Below are positions 1 through 6,132 of a stretch of DNA of 10,182 nt, piece after piece (the first letter of the stretch is position 1; each line of letters begins with the position of its first letter). The position numbers and the translations under genes are program-made. Below the pieces are notes generated by a model. It made no database searches, was not told the origin of the DNA, and saw only the letters and a program-made list of their open reading frames with translations. The DNA is taken from NCBI GenBank assembly GCA_024691045.1, contig JAILOC010000172.1, forward strand, positions 1 through 10,182, given 5' to 3'. Source of the stretch: Lachnospiraceae bacterium. GTDB taxonomy: Bacteria > Bacillota_A > Clostridia > Lachnospirales > Lachnospiraceae.

Positions 1-747
1 TATATGATAAACAGGTATCTGGGACTTGCGATTGAATCGGTCCTTACCTGTTACATCCTTGCGGCGAGAAGCCTTTGCAGGGAGAGCATGGCTGTTTCTA
101 AGGAGCTTGATAAGGGAGATATTCCCGGAGCAAGGTATAAGCTTTCGATGATAGTCGGAAGGGATACGGCAGAACTCAGCGAAGAAGAGATAGTCAAGGC
201 TGCTGTAGAGACTGTTTCCGAAAATACCTCCGACGGAGTAATCGCTCCGCTTATCTTTACCGCGATTGGAGGACCGGTGCTCGGATTCTTATATAAAGCC
301 GTCAACACCATGGATTCGATGCTCGGATATAAGAATGAGAGATTTAAGGATTTCGGTTTCTTTTCCGCCAAGGCGGATGATGTGTTTAATTTCCTGCCTT
401 CTAGAATAAGTGCACTGTTCATGGTCGCGGGAACTTTCGTAATCGGAATCTTTTCAAAAGGATATGACGCAAAGAGTGCCGCAAGGATATGGAAGAGGGA
501 CAGGCTGAACCACAAGTCGCCGAATTCCGCACAGACCGAGAGCGTATGCGCCGGAGCACTCGGACTTAAATTGGGAGGTCCGCATCTCTACGGCGGAGTG
601 ATGGTCGACAAGCCCTTTATCGGGGATGAGATCAGACACGCGGAGATTACAGATATTAGAAGGTCGAATAACCTGATGTTCATGACAGAAACGCTTTCAG
701 TGCTGATGATATATGCTGTTATGTCTGTCATGCTGGTATTAATGTAA
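1..747 (+). CDS. cbiB: Adenosylcobinamide-phosphate synthase CbiB, 5'-truncated by window edge
   Basis: CbiB is an integral membrane protein that joins adenosylcobyric acid to (R)-1-amino-2-propanol phosphate, the product of the next gene, cobD. Counting from the Met at base 4, family landmarks are KLSMIVGRDT (46-55), VETVSENTSDGVIAPL (68-83), YKAVNTMDSMLGYK (97-110), LPSRISAL (131-138), NHKSPNSAQTE (169-179), GALGLKLGGP (184-193) and VDKPFIGD (201-208). Hydrophobic stretches at about 78-100, 136-150 and 225-247 fit membrane segments. Full-length relatives are about 310-320 residues, and the conserved region begins almost at once here, so roughly 70-80 N-terminal residues are missing. The frame is open to base 1, so the Met at base 4 is probably internal and the gene is simply cut by the window. 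The C terminus is complete, with a TAA stop. Family assignment is very secure; the true start is unseen. Confidence 0.95.
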   Translation, partial: YMINRYLGLAIESVLTCYILAARSLCRESMAVSKELDKGDIPGARYKLSMIVGRDTAELSEEEIVKAAVETVSENTSDGVIAPLIFTAIGGPVLGFLYKAVNTMDSMLGYKNERFKDFGFFSAKADDVFNFLPSRISALFMVAGTFVIGIFSKGYDAKSAARIWKRDRLNHKSPNSAQTESVCAGALGLKLGGPHLYGGVMVDKPFIGDEIRHAEITDIRRSNNLMFMTETLSVLMIYAVMSVMLVLM

Positions 748-756
748 TGCTGTATG

Positions 757-769
757 CCGGGCGGCCCGG
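757..769 (+). promoter_or_regulatory. GC-rich hairpin just after cbiB
   Basis: CCGGG (757-761), a CGG loop and CCCGG (765-769) form a perfect 5-bp GC stem ten bases after the cbiB stop. An outer TGC (748-750) can pair with GCA (771-773) across an unequal internal loop. A short T run (775-778) follows, so it resembles a weak intrinsic terminator or attenuator, but the T tract is too short and interrupted to call with confidence. It could equally be an mRNA stability or processing element. Confidence 0.35.
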
Positions 770-791
770 AGCAATTTTGTAAAGCGTATGA

Positions 792-804
792 CAGAGCGGC
801 TCTG
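792..804 (+). promoter_or_regulatory. Second small hairpin before cobD
   Basis: CAGAG (792-796), a CGG loop and CTCTG (800-804) form a perfect 5-bp stem with the same three-base loop and the same 13-base length as the hairpin at 757-769. It ends about ten bases before the cobD Shine-Dalgarno sequence and has no T run after it, so it is not a terminator. A role in setting cobD translation or in transcript processing is possible but unproven. Confidence 0.3.
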
Positions 805-814
805 ATTATAATGT

Positions 815-820
815 GAGGTG
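815..820 (+). promoter_or_regulatory. Ribosome binding site for cobD
   Basis: GAGGTG at 815-820; its GAGG core (815-818) lies 5 bases before the ATG at 824. It favours ATG 824 over the in-frame GTG at 818, which lies inside the motif itself. Confidence 0.7.
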
Positions 821-823
821 TAC

Positions 824-1870
824 ATGAGTCACGGCGGAGATATCTACAGAAATAAAGTTAATATCGATTTTTCAATCAATCTGAATCCGCTCGGGATCCG
901 TGATGAGATGAAGGCGGCGCTTTCGGATTCTCTTGAAAGAAGCATCCGATATCCTGATATGGAACAAAGAGCACTCAGAGAGAAGATCTCTGTCGCAGAG
1001 GGTCTTGATTACGCCAATGTCTTTGCGGGATGCGGAGCATCGGAGCTTATCGCCGCAATGGTCAGGAGCACCGGCGCAGGGAGTGCGCTCATCTATGCTC
1101 CTTCCTATACGGGATATGAAAGGGCACTGGACAGTGCGGGCGTGGATATCTGTTATCACAACACGCTCAAGGAATCGGATTTCGACCTTACACCGGATGA
1201 CATTGATGCGATAGGCGAACAGACCGATCTGGTATTTCTTTGCGATCCTATCAATCCCACGGGAAAGAATATAAAAGAGGAAGTTCTTGAGGAGACCATA
1301 CGTAGGGCGAATGCTGTGGGAACAAAGGTGATCCTCGATGAGAGCTTTTATCTGATGTCCGAAGGATGTAACGGTTCCTTCAGGTCACGGAGCATCGACC
1401 TTCTGAAGGCATACGATAATCTTTACATTCTCAGATCCTTCACGAAGCTTTTCTGCGTTCCCGGAATAAGGGCGGGAGTTGTGTTTGCATCCCACGAAGG
1501 AATAAAGGGAGTCGCAGGCCAGGTTCCTGAGTGGAATCTTCCTGTCACGAGTGAAGCGGTCATTTCCGCGGGATACGATCTTCTTAAAGATAAAACCTTC
1601 CTGAAGAATACGCTTGAGAAGATAAGGTCGGGAAGAAAATATCTTACGGAAAGTCTCAGAGGATTCGACTTCAGGGTATACGACAGCGATACATCATTCG
1701 TACTCTTCGAAGGACCGGAAGGTCTTAAGGACAAGCTTTTGAAAAAGGGAATCCTTATCAGGGAGTGCGGTGATTATGCGGGACTGGACGAAAGATATTA
1801 CCGCGTTGCCGTAAGGACGGAAGCTGACAATAAAGCGTTGGTAAATGCGATAGGAGAATACCTTGTTTGA
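824..1870 (+). CDS. cobD: L-threonine-O-3-phosphate decarboxylase CobD
   Basis: CobD is a PLP enzyme of the class I/II aminotransferase fold. It decarboxylates threonine phosphate to (R)-1-amino-2-propanol phosphate, the arm that CbiB attaches to the corrin ring. The 348-residue protein opens with the typical MSHGGDIY and has SINLNPLG (18-25), IRYPD (41-45), GASELI (71-76), NPTG (144-147), LDESF (171-175) with the PLP-ring Asp172, SFTKLF (205-210) with the presumed Schiff-base Lys208, PGIRAG (213-218), and YYRVAVRT (325-332) with the substrate-carboxylate Arg. ATG 824 is preferred over GTG 818 because of the ribosome binding site and the family N terminus. It ends at the usual point of the fold, without the cysteine-rich C-terminal extension carried by some relatives; a free-standing protein of that kind lies at 9501-9737. 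Its last 8 bases overlap cbiC. Confidence 0.96.
   Translation: MSHGGDIYRNKVNIDFSINLNPLGIRDEMKAALSDSLERSIRYPDMEQRALREKISVAEGLDYANVFAGCGASELIAAMVRSTGAGSALIYAPSYTGYERALDSAGVDICYHNTLKESDFDLTPDDIDAIGEQTDLVFLCDPINPTGKNIKEEVLEETIRRANAVGTKVILDESFYLMSEGCNGSFRSRSIDLLKAYDNLYILRSFTKLFCVPGIRAGVVFASHEGIKGVAGQVPEWNLPVTSEAVISAGYDLLKDKTFLKNTLEKIRSGRKYLTESLRGFDFRVYDSDTSFVLFEGPEGLKDKLLKKGILIRECGDYAGLDERYYRVAVRTEADNKALVNAIGEYLV
1852..1856 (+). promoter_or_regulatory. Ribosome binding site supporting a TTG start for cbiC
   Basis: AGGAG at 1852-1856, inside the 3' end of cobD, lies 6 bases before TTG 1863. This near-ideal spacing is the main reason to accept TTG as the cbiC start. Confidence 0.8.
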
Positions 1871-2486
1871 AAAATTAGGACCTGCCGAAATAGAAAAGAG
1901 AAGCTTTGAGATCATCACAAGTGAACTTGAAGAGAAGGGAATCGTTCTCGATAAGGAAAATGAGCTCGTCATAAAAAGATGCATCCATACATCTGCGGAT
2001 TTTGATTATGCCGAAACTCTTTCCTTTTCAAATGGAGCCGTGGAGAGGATGAAGGAACTTATCCGCGGCGGTGCGGTGATAGTGACCGACACCAATATGG
2101 CACTTGCGGGGATCAACAAGAAGAAGCTGGCTTCCTTCGGTGGTGAAGTGCTCTGCTTTATGGCTGATGAGGAGGTCGCCGCTGAGGCTAATGAAAGAGG
2201 TGTGACGAGGGCTGCCGTTTCAATGGAAAGAGCATCGAAGCTTGACAGGAATGTCATATTTGCGATCGGAAATGCACCCACCGCACTTATCAGACTGCAT
2301 GAGATGATGGATGAGGGAATCTTTACTCCGAAATTTGTGATAGGTGTTCCGGTCGGATTCGTAAATGTTGTATATGCCAAGGAACTGTTTCTTGATTCGG
2401 ATGTCCCCTTCATCATAAACAGGGGGAGAAAGGGCGGAAGCAATATTTCCGCCGCAATATGTAACGCCGTACTCTACAATATGTAA
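1863..2486 (+). CDS. cbiC: Cobalt-precorrin-8 methylmutase CbiC
   Basis: CbiC moves the methyl group from C11 to C12 of cobalt-precorrin-8 to give cobyrinic acid, the last change to the corrin ring before amidation. The 207-residue length is normal for CbiC/CobH. Visible landmarks are PAEIEKRSFEII (7-18), His42 in CIHTSADFDY (matching the active-site His of CobH), DTNMALAGINK (76-86), AIGNAPTAL (134-142), GVPVGFVNVVYAKE (161-174) and RGRKGGSNISAAICNA (187-202). The start is TTG: no ATG or GTG fits the family N terminus, an AGGAG lies 6 bases upstream, and PAEIE falls at the usual distance from the N terminus. The gene begins 8 bases before the cobD stop, suggesting translational coupling. Confidence 0.96.
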   Translation: MFEKLGPAEIEKRSFEIITSELEEKGIVLDKENELVIKRCIHTSADFDYAETLSFSNGAVERMKELIRGGAVIVTDTNMALAGINKKKLASFGGEVLCFMADEEVAAEANERGVTRAAVSMERASKLDRNVIFAIGNAPTALIRLHEMMDEGIFTPKFVIGVPVGFVNVVYAKELFLDSDVPFIINRGRKGGSNISAAICNAVLYNM

Positions 2487-2497
2487 AGGATGCCTGT

Positions 2498-3619
2498 ATG
2501 AGAAAAGGCTTTACCACGGGAAGCTGTGCCGCAGCCGCATCAAAGGCTGCCGCGCTTATGCTTCTTTCGGGAGCGGAGAAAAATAAAATAGAGATCACTA
2601 CTCCCGCAGGTATAGTCTACAGTCCGGAGATCGAGGATATCGCGAGAGGAGAAGACTTTGTTAAATGCGCTGTCAGGAAGGATGCGGGTGACGATCCCGA
2701 TGTCACCGGAGGAAGCCTTATATATTCCAGAATCTCCTTTACGGATGAAAAGGGACCTTCGGGCGAAAGGGTGATCATCAAAGGCGGTGAAGGAGTAGGG
2801 ACCGTAACAAAGCCCGGGCTTGACCAGCCTGTCGGAAATGCCGCGATAAATTCTGTACCGAGAATGATGATTACGGATGAAGTTACGCAGGTGATGGATT
2901 TCTTTGACTACGAAGGCTCGCTTGAAGCGGAAATTTCTGTTCCGGGCGGTGAGGAGATCGCTCTTAAGACATTCAATCCGAGACTCGGAATAGAGGGCGG
3001 AATATCGATAATCGGGACATCGGGAATAGTGGAGCCGATGAGCACAAAGGCACTTCTCGATACGATCAAAGTTGAGCTTAAGCAGCTGAAGGAAATGGGA
3101 GCAAGCGTTGCCGTGATCTCTCCCGGAAATTACGGTATGGATTTCATGAAGGAAACTTATGATTTTGATCTCGACCGTGCGGTAAAGTGTTCCAATTATA
3201 TCGGTGACACGATCGACATGGCAGTTGAACTCGGCTTTGATAAGATGCTGCTCTGCGGTCATATAGGAAAGCTTGTCAAGGTATCGGGCGGCATTATGAA
3301 TACACACTCCAAAGAGGGTGACTGCCGAATGGAACTCATGGCTGCCGCAGCCGCGAGGTTCGGAGCGGATAACGAAACCCTCAATAAGATCCTCGACTGC
3401 GTAGTGACCGAAGAAGCGATCGCGGTAATGGAGGAAAAGGGTCTGAAGGAAAAATGTTTTGAGTACATCACGGATAAGATCTCCTTTTACCTGAACAAGA
3501 GAAGCACGGACAAGATGAAGGTCGAGTGCATAGTCTATTCTAATGCTTACGGAGCTTTAGGGCAGACCGAAGGCGCTGCGGCATTTATCGAAGAAGCAAA
3601 AAGAAAGAGTACGGAATGA
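2498..3619 (+). CDS. cbiD: Cobalt-precorrin-5B C1-methyltransferase CbiD
   Basis: CbiD methylates C1 of cobalt-precorrin-5B with S-adenosylmethionine, giving cobalt-precorrin-6A. It is diagnostic of the anaerobic pathway and is unrelated in sequence to the other ring methylases. The 373 residues match the family length. Landmarks are RKGFTTGSCAAAASKAA (2-18), KDAGDDPDVTGG (61-72), GGEGVGTVTKPGLDQPVG (96-113), KTFNPRLGIEGGISIIGTSG (157-176), SPGNYG (208-213), GHIGKLVKVSGGIMNTHS (254-271) and DCRMELMAAAAA (275-286). The ATG follows an AAAGGA (2485-2490) by 7 bases and lies 11 bases after the cbiC stop. The last bases overlap cbiF as ATGA. Nothing looks missing or damaged. Confidence 0.97.
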   Translation: MRKGFTTGSCAAAASKAAALMLLSGAEKNKIEITTPAGIVYSPEIEDIARGEDFVKCAVRKDAGDDPDVTGGSLIYSRISFTDEKGPSGERVIIKGGEGVGTVTKPGLDQPVGNAAINSVPRMMITDEVTQVMDFFDYEGSLEAEISVPGGEEIALKTFNPRLGIEGGISIIGTSGIVEPMSTKALLDTIKVELKQLKEMGASVAVISPGNYGMDFMKETYDFDLDRAVKCSNYIGDTIDMAVELGFDKMLLCGHIGKLVKVSGGIMNTHSKEGDCRMELMAAAAARFGADNETLNKILDCVVTEEAIAVMEEKGLKEKCFEYITDKISFYLNKRSTDKMKVECIVYSNAYGALGQTEGAAAFIEEAKRKSTE

Positions 3620-4377
3620 TCAATTTTGTGGGAGCGGGTCCCGGCGCGGCGGATCTTATAACCGTCCGTGGAATGGAGCTGATCAAAAAAGCAGATGTGA
3701 TAATCTATGCGGGCAGTCTCGTTAATCCCGCGCTTCTTGAATATGCCTCGAAGGACGCGGTCATTTACGACAGCTCGCGTATGACTCTCGAAGAGGTTCT
3801 GGATGTGATGATCCCGGCCGCCGAAGAGGGCAAGGAGGTCGTAAGACTCCATACGGGTGATGCGAGCATTTACGGCGCGATAAGGGAGCAGATGGATGAA
3901 CTCGAAAAAAAGGGGATTCCATATGCCACATGTCCCGGAGTAAGTGCCGCATTCGGAGCCGCCGCATCCCTTGATCTCGAATATACGCTTCCCGGGATCT
4001 CACAGACTCTTATCATCACAAGGATGGAAGGAAAGACTGCGGTTCCTGAGAAAGAAAAAATAGAATCGCTTGCTGCACACGCTTCTTCCATGGCAATCTA
4101 CTTAAGCGCAGGTATGCTGGAGGAACTTAGCAGAAGACTTATCGATGGCGGATACAGTGAAGACACACCTGCCGCCATAGTTTACAAGGCAACATGGCCG
4201 GAGGAAAAGCGGATCGTCTGCACACTGAAGACACTTGCCGCGGAAGCCGCAAAGGAAAACATCACAAAGACTGCGATAGTACTTGTAGGTGATGTGATAG
4301 GAAGATCCGGCTACGAAAGATCGAAGTTATATGACCCGTCATTTTCCACGGAATTCAGAAAGGCGAAGGAGCCGTAA
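3616..4377 (+). CDS. cbiF: Cobalt-precorrin-4 C11-methyltransferase CbiF
   Basis: CbiF uses S-adenosylmethionine to methylate C11 of cobalt-precorrin-4, giving cobalt-precorrin-5A, the substrate of the next gene, cbiG. It has the tetrapyrrole methylase fold at the normal length of 253 residues. Landmarks are FVGAGPGAADLITVRG (4-19), DVIIYAGSLVNPALL (27-41), RLHTGDASIYGAIREQM (77-93) for the SAM pocket, ATCPGVSAAFGAAA (104-117), SQTLIITRMEGKT (129-141) and a VYKATWPEE run (189-197). HTGDASIYGA with YAGSLV separates it from CbiL, CbiH and CbiE. It starts inside the cbiD stop (ATGA) with only a weak AAAGAG 6 bases upstream, so re-initiation is likely. Six bases separate it from cbiG. Confidence 0.96.
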   Translation: MINFVGAGPGAADLITVRGMELIKKADVIIYAGSLVNPALLEYASKDAVIYDSSRMTLEEVLDVMIPAAEEGKEVVRLHTGDASIYGAIREQMDELEKKGIPYATCPGVSAAFGAAASLDLEYTLPGISQTLIITRMEGKTAVPEKEKIESLAAHASSMAIYLSAGMLEELSRRLIDGGYSEDTPAAIVYKATWPEEKRIVCTLKTLAAEAAKENITKTAIVLVGDVIGRSGYERSKLYDPSFSTEFRKAKEP

Positions 4378-4383
4378 AGTTTT

Positions 4384-5385
4384 ATGAGCAGAGTGGCGGT
4401 TTGCTTTTCGGCAAACGGAGCAAAACTTATCAGCAGGCTGAACTGTGCGTGTGAAGAGAAAAGCATCACAACTTTTATTCCGCATGCAAAGACGGAGAGC
4501 AGAGATATTCCTGAGGAGTTCATCAGGGTGGAAAGCGATATCCATGAATGGACTTTGGAGAATTTCGTTCAGGGTAATGAGATCGTATTTGTCGGGGCGA
4601 TGGGCATTGCCGTAAGAGCTTTGTCCGGACTTCCGAAGGACAAGCTTTCCGATTGCCCCGTGGTCGTTATAGATGACGGCGGAAGATTTGCTGTTCCGGT
4701 TCTTTCCGGACATGCGGGAGGAGCGAATAAACTTGCGGAGGTGCTTGCATACCTTTTGGATGCCGTGCCCGTGATCACAACCTCGAGCGATGTGAACGAA
4801 GTATTTTCCGTAGATACCTTTGCGGTTGAGAACAGACTCACAATTGCGGAGAAAAGCGGGATCAAGAATGTTTCGTCCAGGGCACTTGAGAATAAAAAGG
4901 TTACACTTTCAATCAAGGACTTTCCGCCTGAGAAACCGGTGGATGTTGTAGTTGCGGATAAGACCGATGCGGAGCACCTGCTCCTTCTCAGACCCAAAAT
5001 GTATACGGTCGGCATCGGCATGAAGAAAGACAAAGATCCGGAGAGCTTAGAGGAATTTTTCCTTAAAACTATCGGCGAGAACGGAATGGATGTAAGCGAT
5101 GTCTATGCACTCTGTACCATAGATATCAAAGAGGACGAGCCTGCGCTGACCGCACTCAGGGATAAGTACAGGATCCCGGTTATTTCCTTTGATGCCGATC
5201 TGTTAAATAAAGCACCCGGAGAATACACTGCGTCGGAATTCGTGCGCAGGACCACAGGCGTCGACAATGTCTGCGAAAGAGCAGCGGTGCTCGGAAGCGG
5301 CTGTGGGGAACTGATCCTCCGGAAGACTGCGGGAGAAGGAATGACGATAGCGATAGCGAGAAGATCCGGTTTTAAATGCATATAA
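4384..5385 (+). CDS. cbiG: Cobalt-precorrin-5A hydrolase CbiG
   Basis: CbiG opens the delta-lactone of cobalt-precorrin-5A and releases the extruded C20 carbon as acetaldehyde, a step found only in the anaerobic route. The 333 residues show the usual three parts: an N-terminal domain with NEIVFVGAMGIAVRAL (65-80), VVVIDDGGRFAVPVLSGHAGGAN (93-115) and ITTSSDVN (131-138); a less conserved middle; and a C-terminal domain starting at YTVGIGMKKDKD (207-218) with RIPVISFDADLL (263-274), GVDNVCERAA (292-301) and GSGCGELILRK (304-314). An AAGGAG (4366-4371) lies 12 bases before the ATG, longer than ideal, but no other start exists: upstream in frame there is only the cbiF stop. Six bases separate it from cbiF, in the same reading frame. 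Confidence 0.95.
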   Translation: MSRVAVCFSANGAKLISRLNCACEEKSITTFIPHAKTESRDIPEEFIRVESDIHEWTLENFVQGNEIVFVGAMGIAVRALSGLPKDKLSDCPVVVIDDGGRFAVPVLSGHAGGANKLAEVLAYLLDAVPVITTSSDVNEVFSVDTFAVENRLTIAEKSGIKNVSSRALENKKVTLSIKDFPPEKPVDVVVADKTDAEHLLLLRPKMYTVGIGMKKDKDPESLEEFFLKTIGENGMDVSDVYALCTIDIKEDEPALTALRDKYRIPVISFDADLLNKAPGEYTASEFVRRTTGVDNVCERAAVLGSGCGELILRKTAGEGMTIAIARRSGFKCI

Positions 5386-5397
5386 CGGAGCGGTGAA

Positions 5398-6132
5398 ATG
5401 GGTAACGGTAAGATCTATGTCGTGGGAATAGGACCGGGAAATGCGGATGACATGACTGTCAGGGCAAGAAGGGTTCTTGAAGGCTGCGACATCATTGCGG
5501 GTTATAAAACATATATCGATCTTGTAAGGAATGAATTTCCGGATAAAGAGTTTTACGAAAACGGAATGCGCGGAGAGACAGAGCGCTGCGAAAAGTGCGT
5601 TGAATATGCTCTTTCCGGCAAAAACGTTGCACTTATCTGCAGCGGGGATTCCGGCGTGTACGGAATGGCATCACCCCTTCTGGAGATTGCGCACGGGAAA
5701 GGCTTTACGGATGTTGAGATCGTTCCCGGAGTTACCGCGGCGCTCAGCGGAAGTGCGGTCTTAGGTGCTCCTTTGTCGCATGATTTCTGTGTTATAAGTC
5801 TGAGCGACCTTCTGACTCCCTGGGAGGTCATAGAAAAGCGTCTTACAAAAGCTGCGGAGGGAGACTTCTGCATTGCGATATATAATCCCTCAAGCAGGAA
5901 CAGATCCGGGTATCTTAGGAAAGCCTGTGAGATCCTTTTGAAGGTGAAATCCCCGGACACCTCCTGCGGTTATGTAAGGAATATCGGAAGGGAAGGGACC
6001 GGAAGAAAAGTCTGTACCCTTTCTGAGCTTGCAAATGAAGAAGTGGATATGTTCGTTACCGTTTTTATAGGCAATTCCAAAACGTTCATCAGTGAAGATT
6101 TATTGATAACGCCGAGAGGATACAAGATATGA
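5398..6132 (+). CDS. cbiH: Cobalt-factor III / precorrin-3B C17-methyltransferase CbiH (ring contraction)
   Basis: CbiH methylates C17 and drives the ring contraction that leads to cobalt-precorrin-4. It is a tetrapyrrole methylase of normal length (244 residues). Landmarks are IYVVGIGPGNADDMTVRA (6-23), DIIAGYKTY (31-39), NGMRGETERC (55-64), ICSGDSGVYGMASPLLE (80-96), EIVPGVTAALSGSAVLGAPLSHDF (107-130), SLSDLLTPW (134-142) and IYNPSSRNR (161-169). The last three are specific to the CobJ/CbiH branch. There is no C-terminal ferredoxin-like extension of the kind some CbiH homologues carry. A GGAG (5387-5390) lies 7 bases before the ATG and 12 bases separate it from cbiG. The stop overlaps the next gene as ATGA. 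Confidence 0.96.
   Translation: MGNGKIYVVGIGPGNADDMTVRARRVLEGCDIIAGYKTYIDLVRNEFPDKEFYENGMRGETERCEKCVEYALSGKNVALICSGDSGVYGMASPLLEIAHGKGFTDVEIVPGVTAALSGSAVLGAPLSHDFCVISLSDLLTPWEVIEKRLTKAAEGDFCIAIYNPSSRNRSGYLRKACEILLKVKSPDTSCGYVRNIGREGTGRKVCTLSELANEEVDMFVTVFIGNSKTFISEDLLITPRGYKI

Noticed and set aside
4..6. ATG at base 4 as a true start of a short cbiB
   Set aside because: The frame is open to the window edge, no upstream sequence is available to judge a ribosome site, and about 70-80 conserved N-terminal residues would be missing.
803..820. A perfect TATAAT (807-812) that could be a -10 promoter element for cobD
   Set aside because: Transcription would start near 818-820, leaving about 5 leader bases and removing the ribosome binding site. 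The best -35-like matches are 13 bases (ATGACA, 788-793) or 24 bases (TTGTAA, 777-782) away, both poor spacings.
818..823. GTG 818 as the start of cobD
   Set aside because: The GTG overlaps the ribosome binding site, and the family N terminus (MSHGGDIY) begins at ATG 824 with correct spacing.
748..823. A cobalamin riboswitch in the gap before cobD
   Set aside because: The gap is only 76 bases, too short for the roughly 200-base element, and no B12-box-like conserved core was seen.
2540..3307. A 255-codon open frame on the minus strand across cbiD
   Set aside because: It lies wholly inside a clear cbiD, its product resembles no family I know, and it has the look of a reverse-strand shadow of biased codon use.
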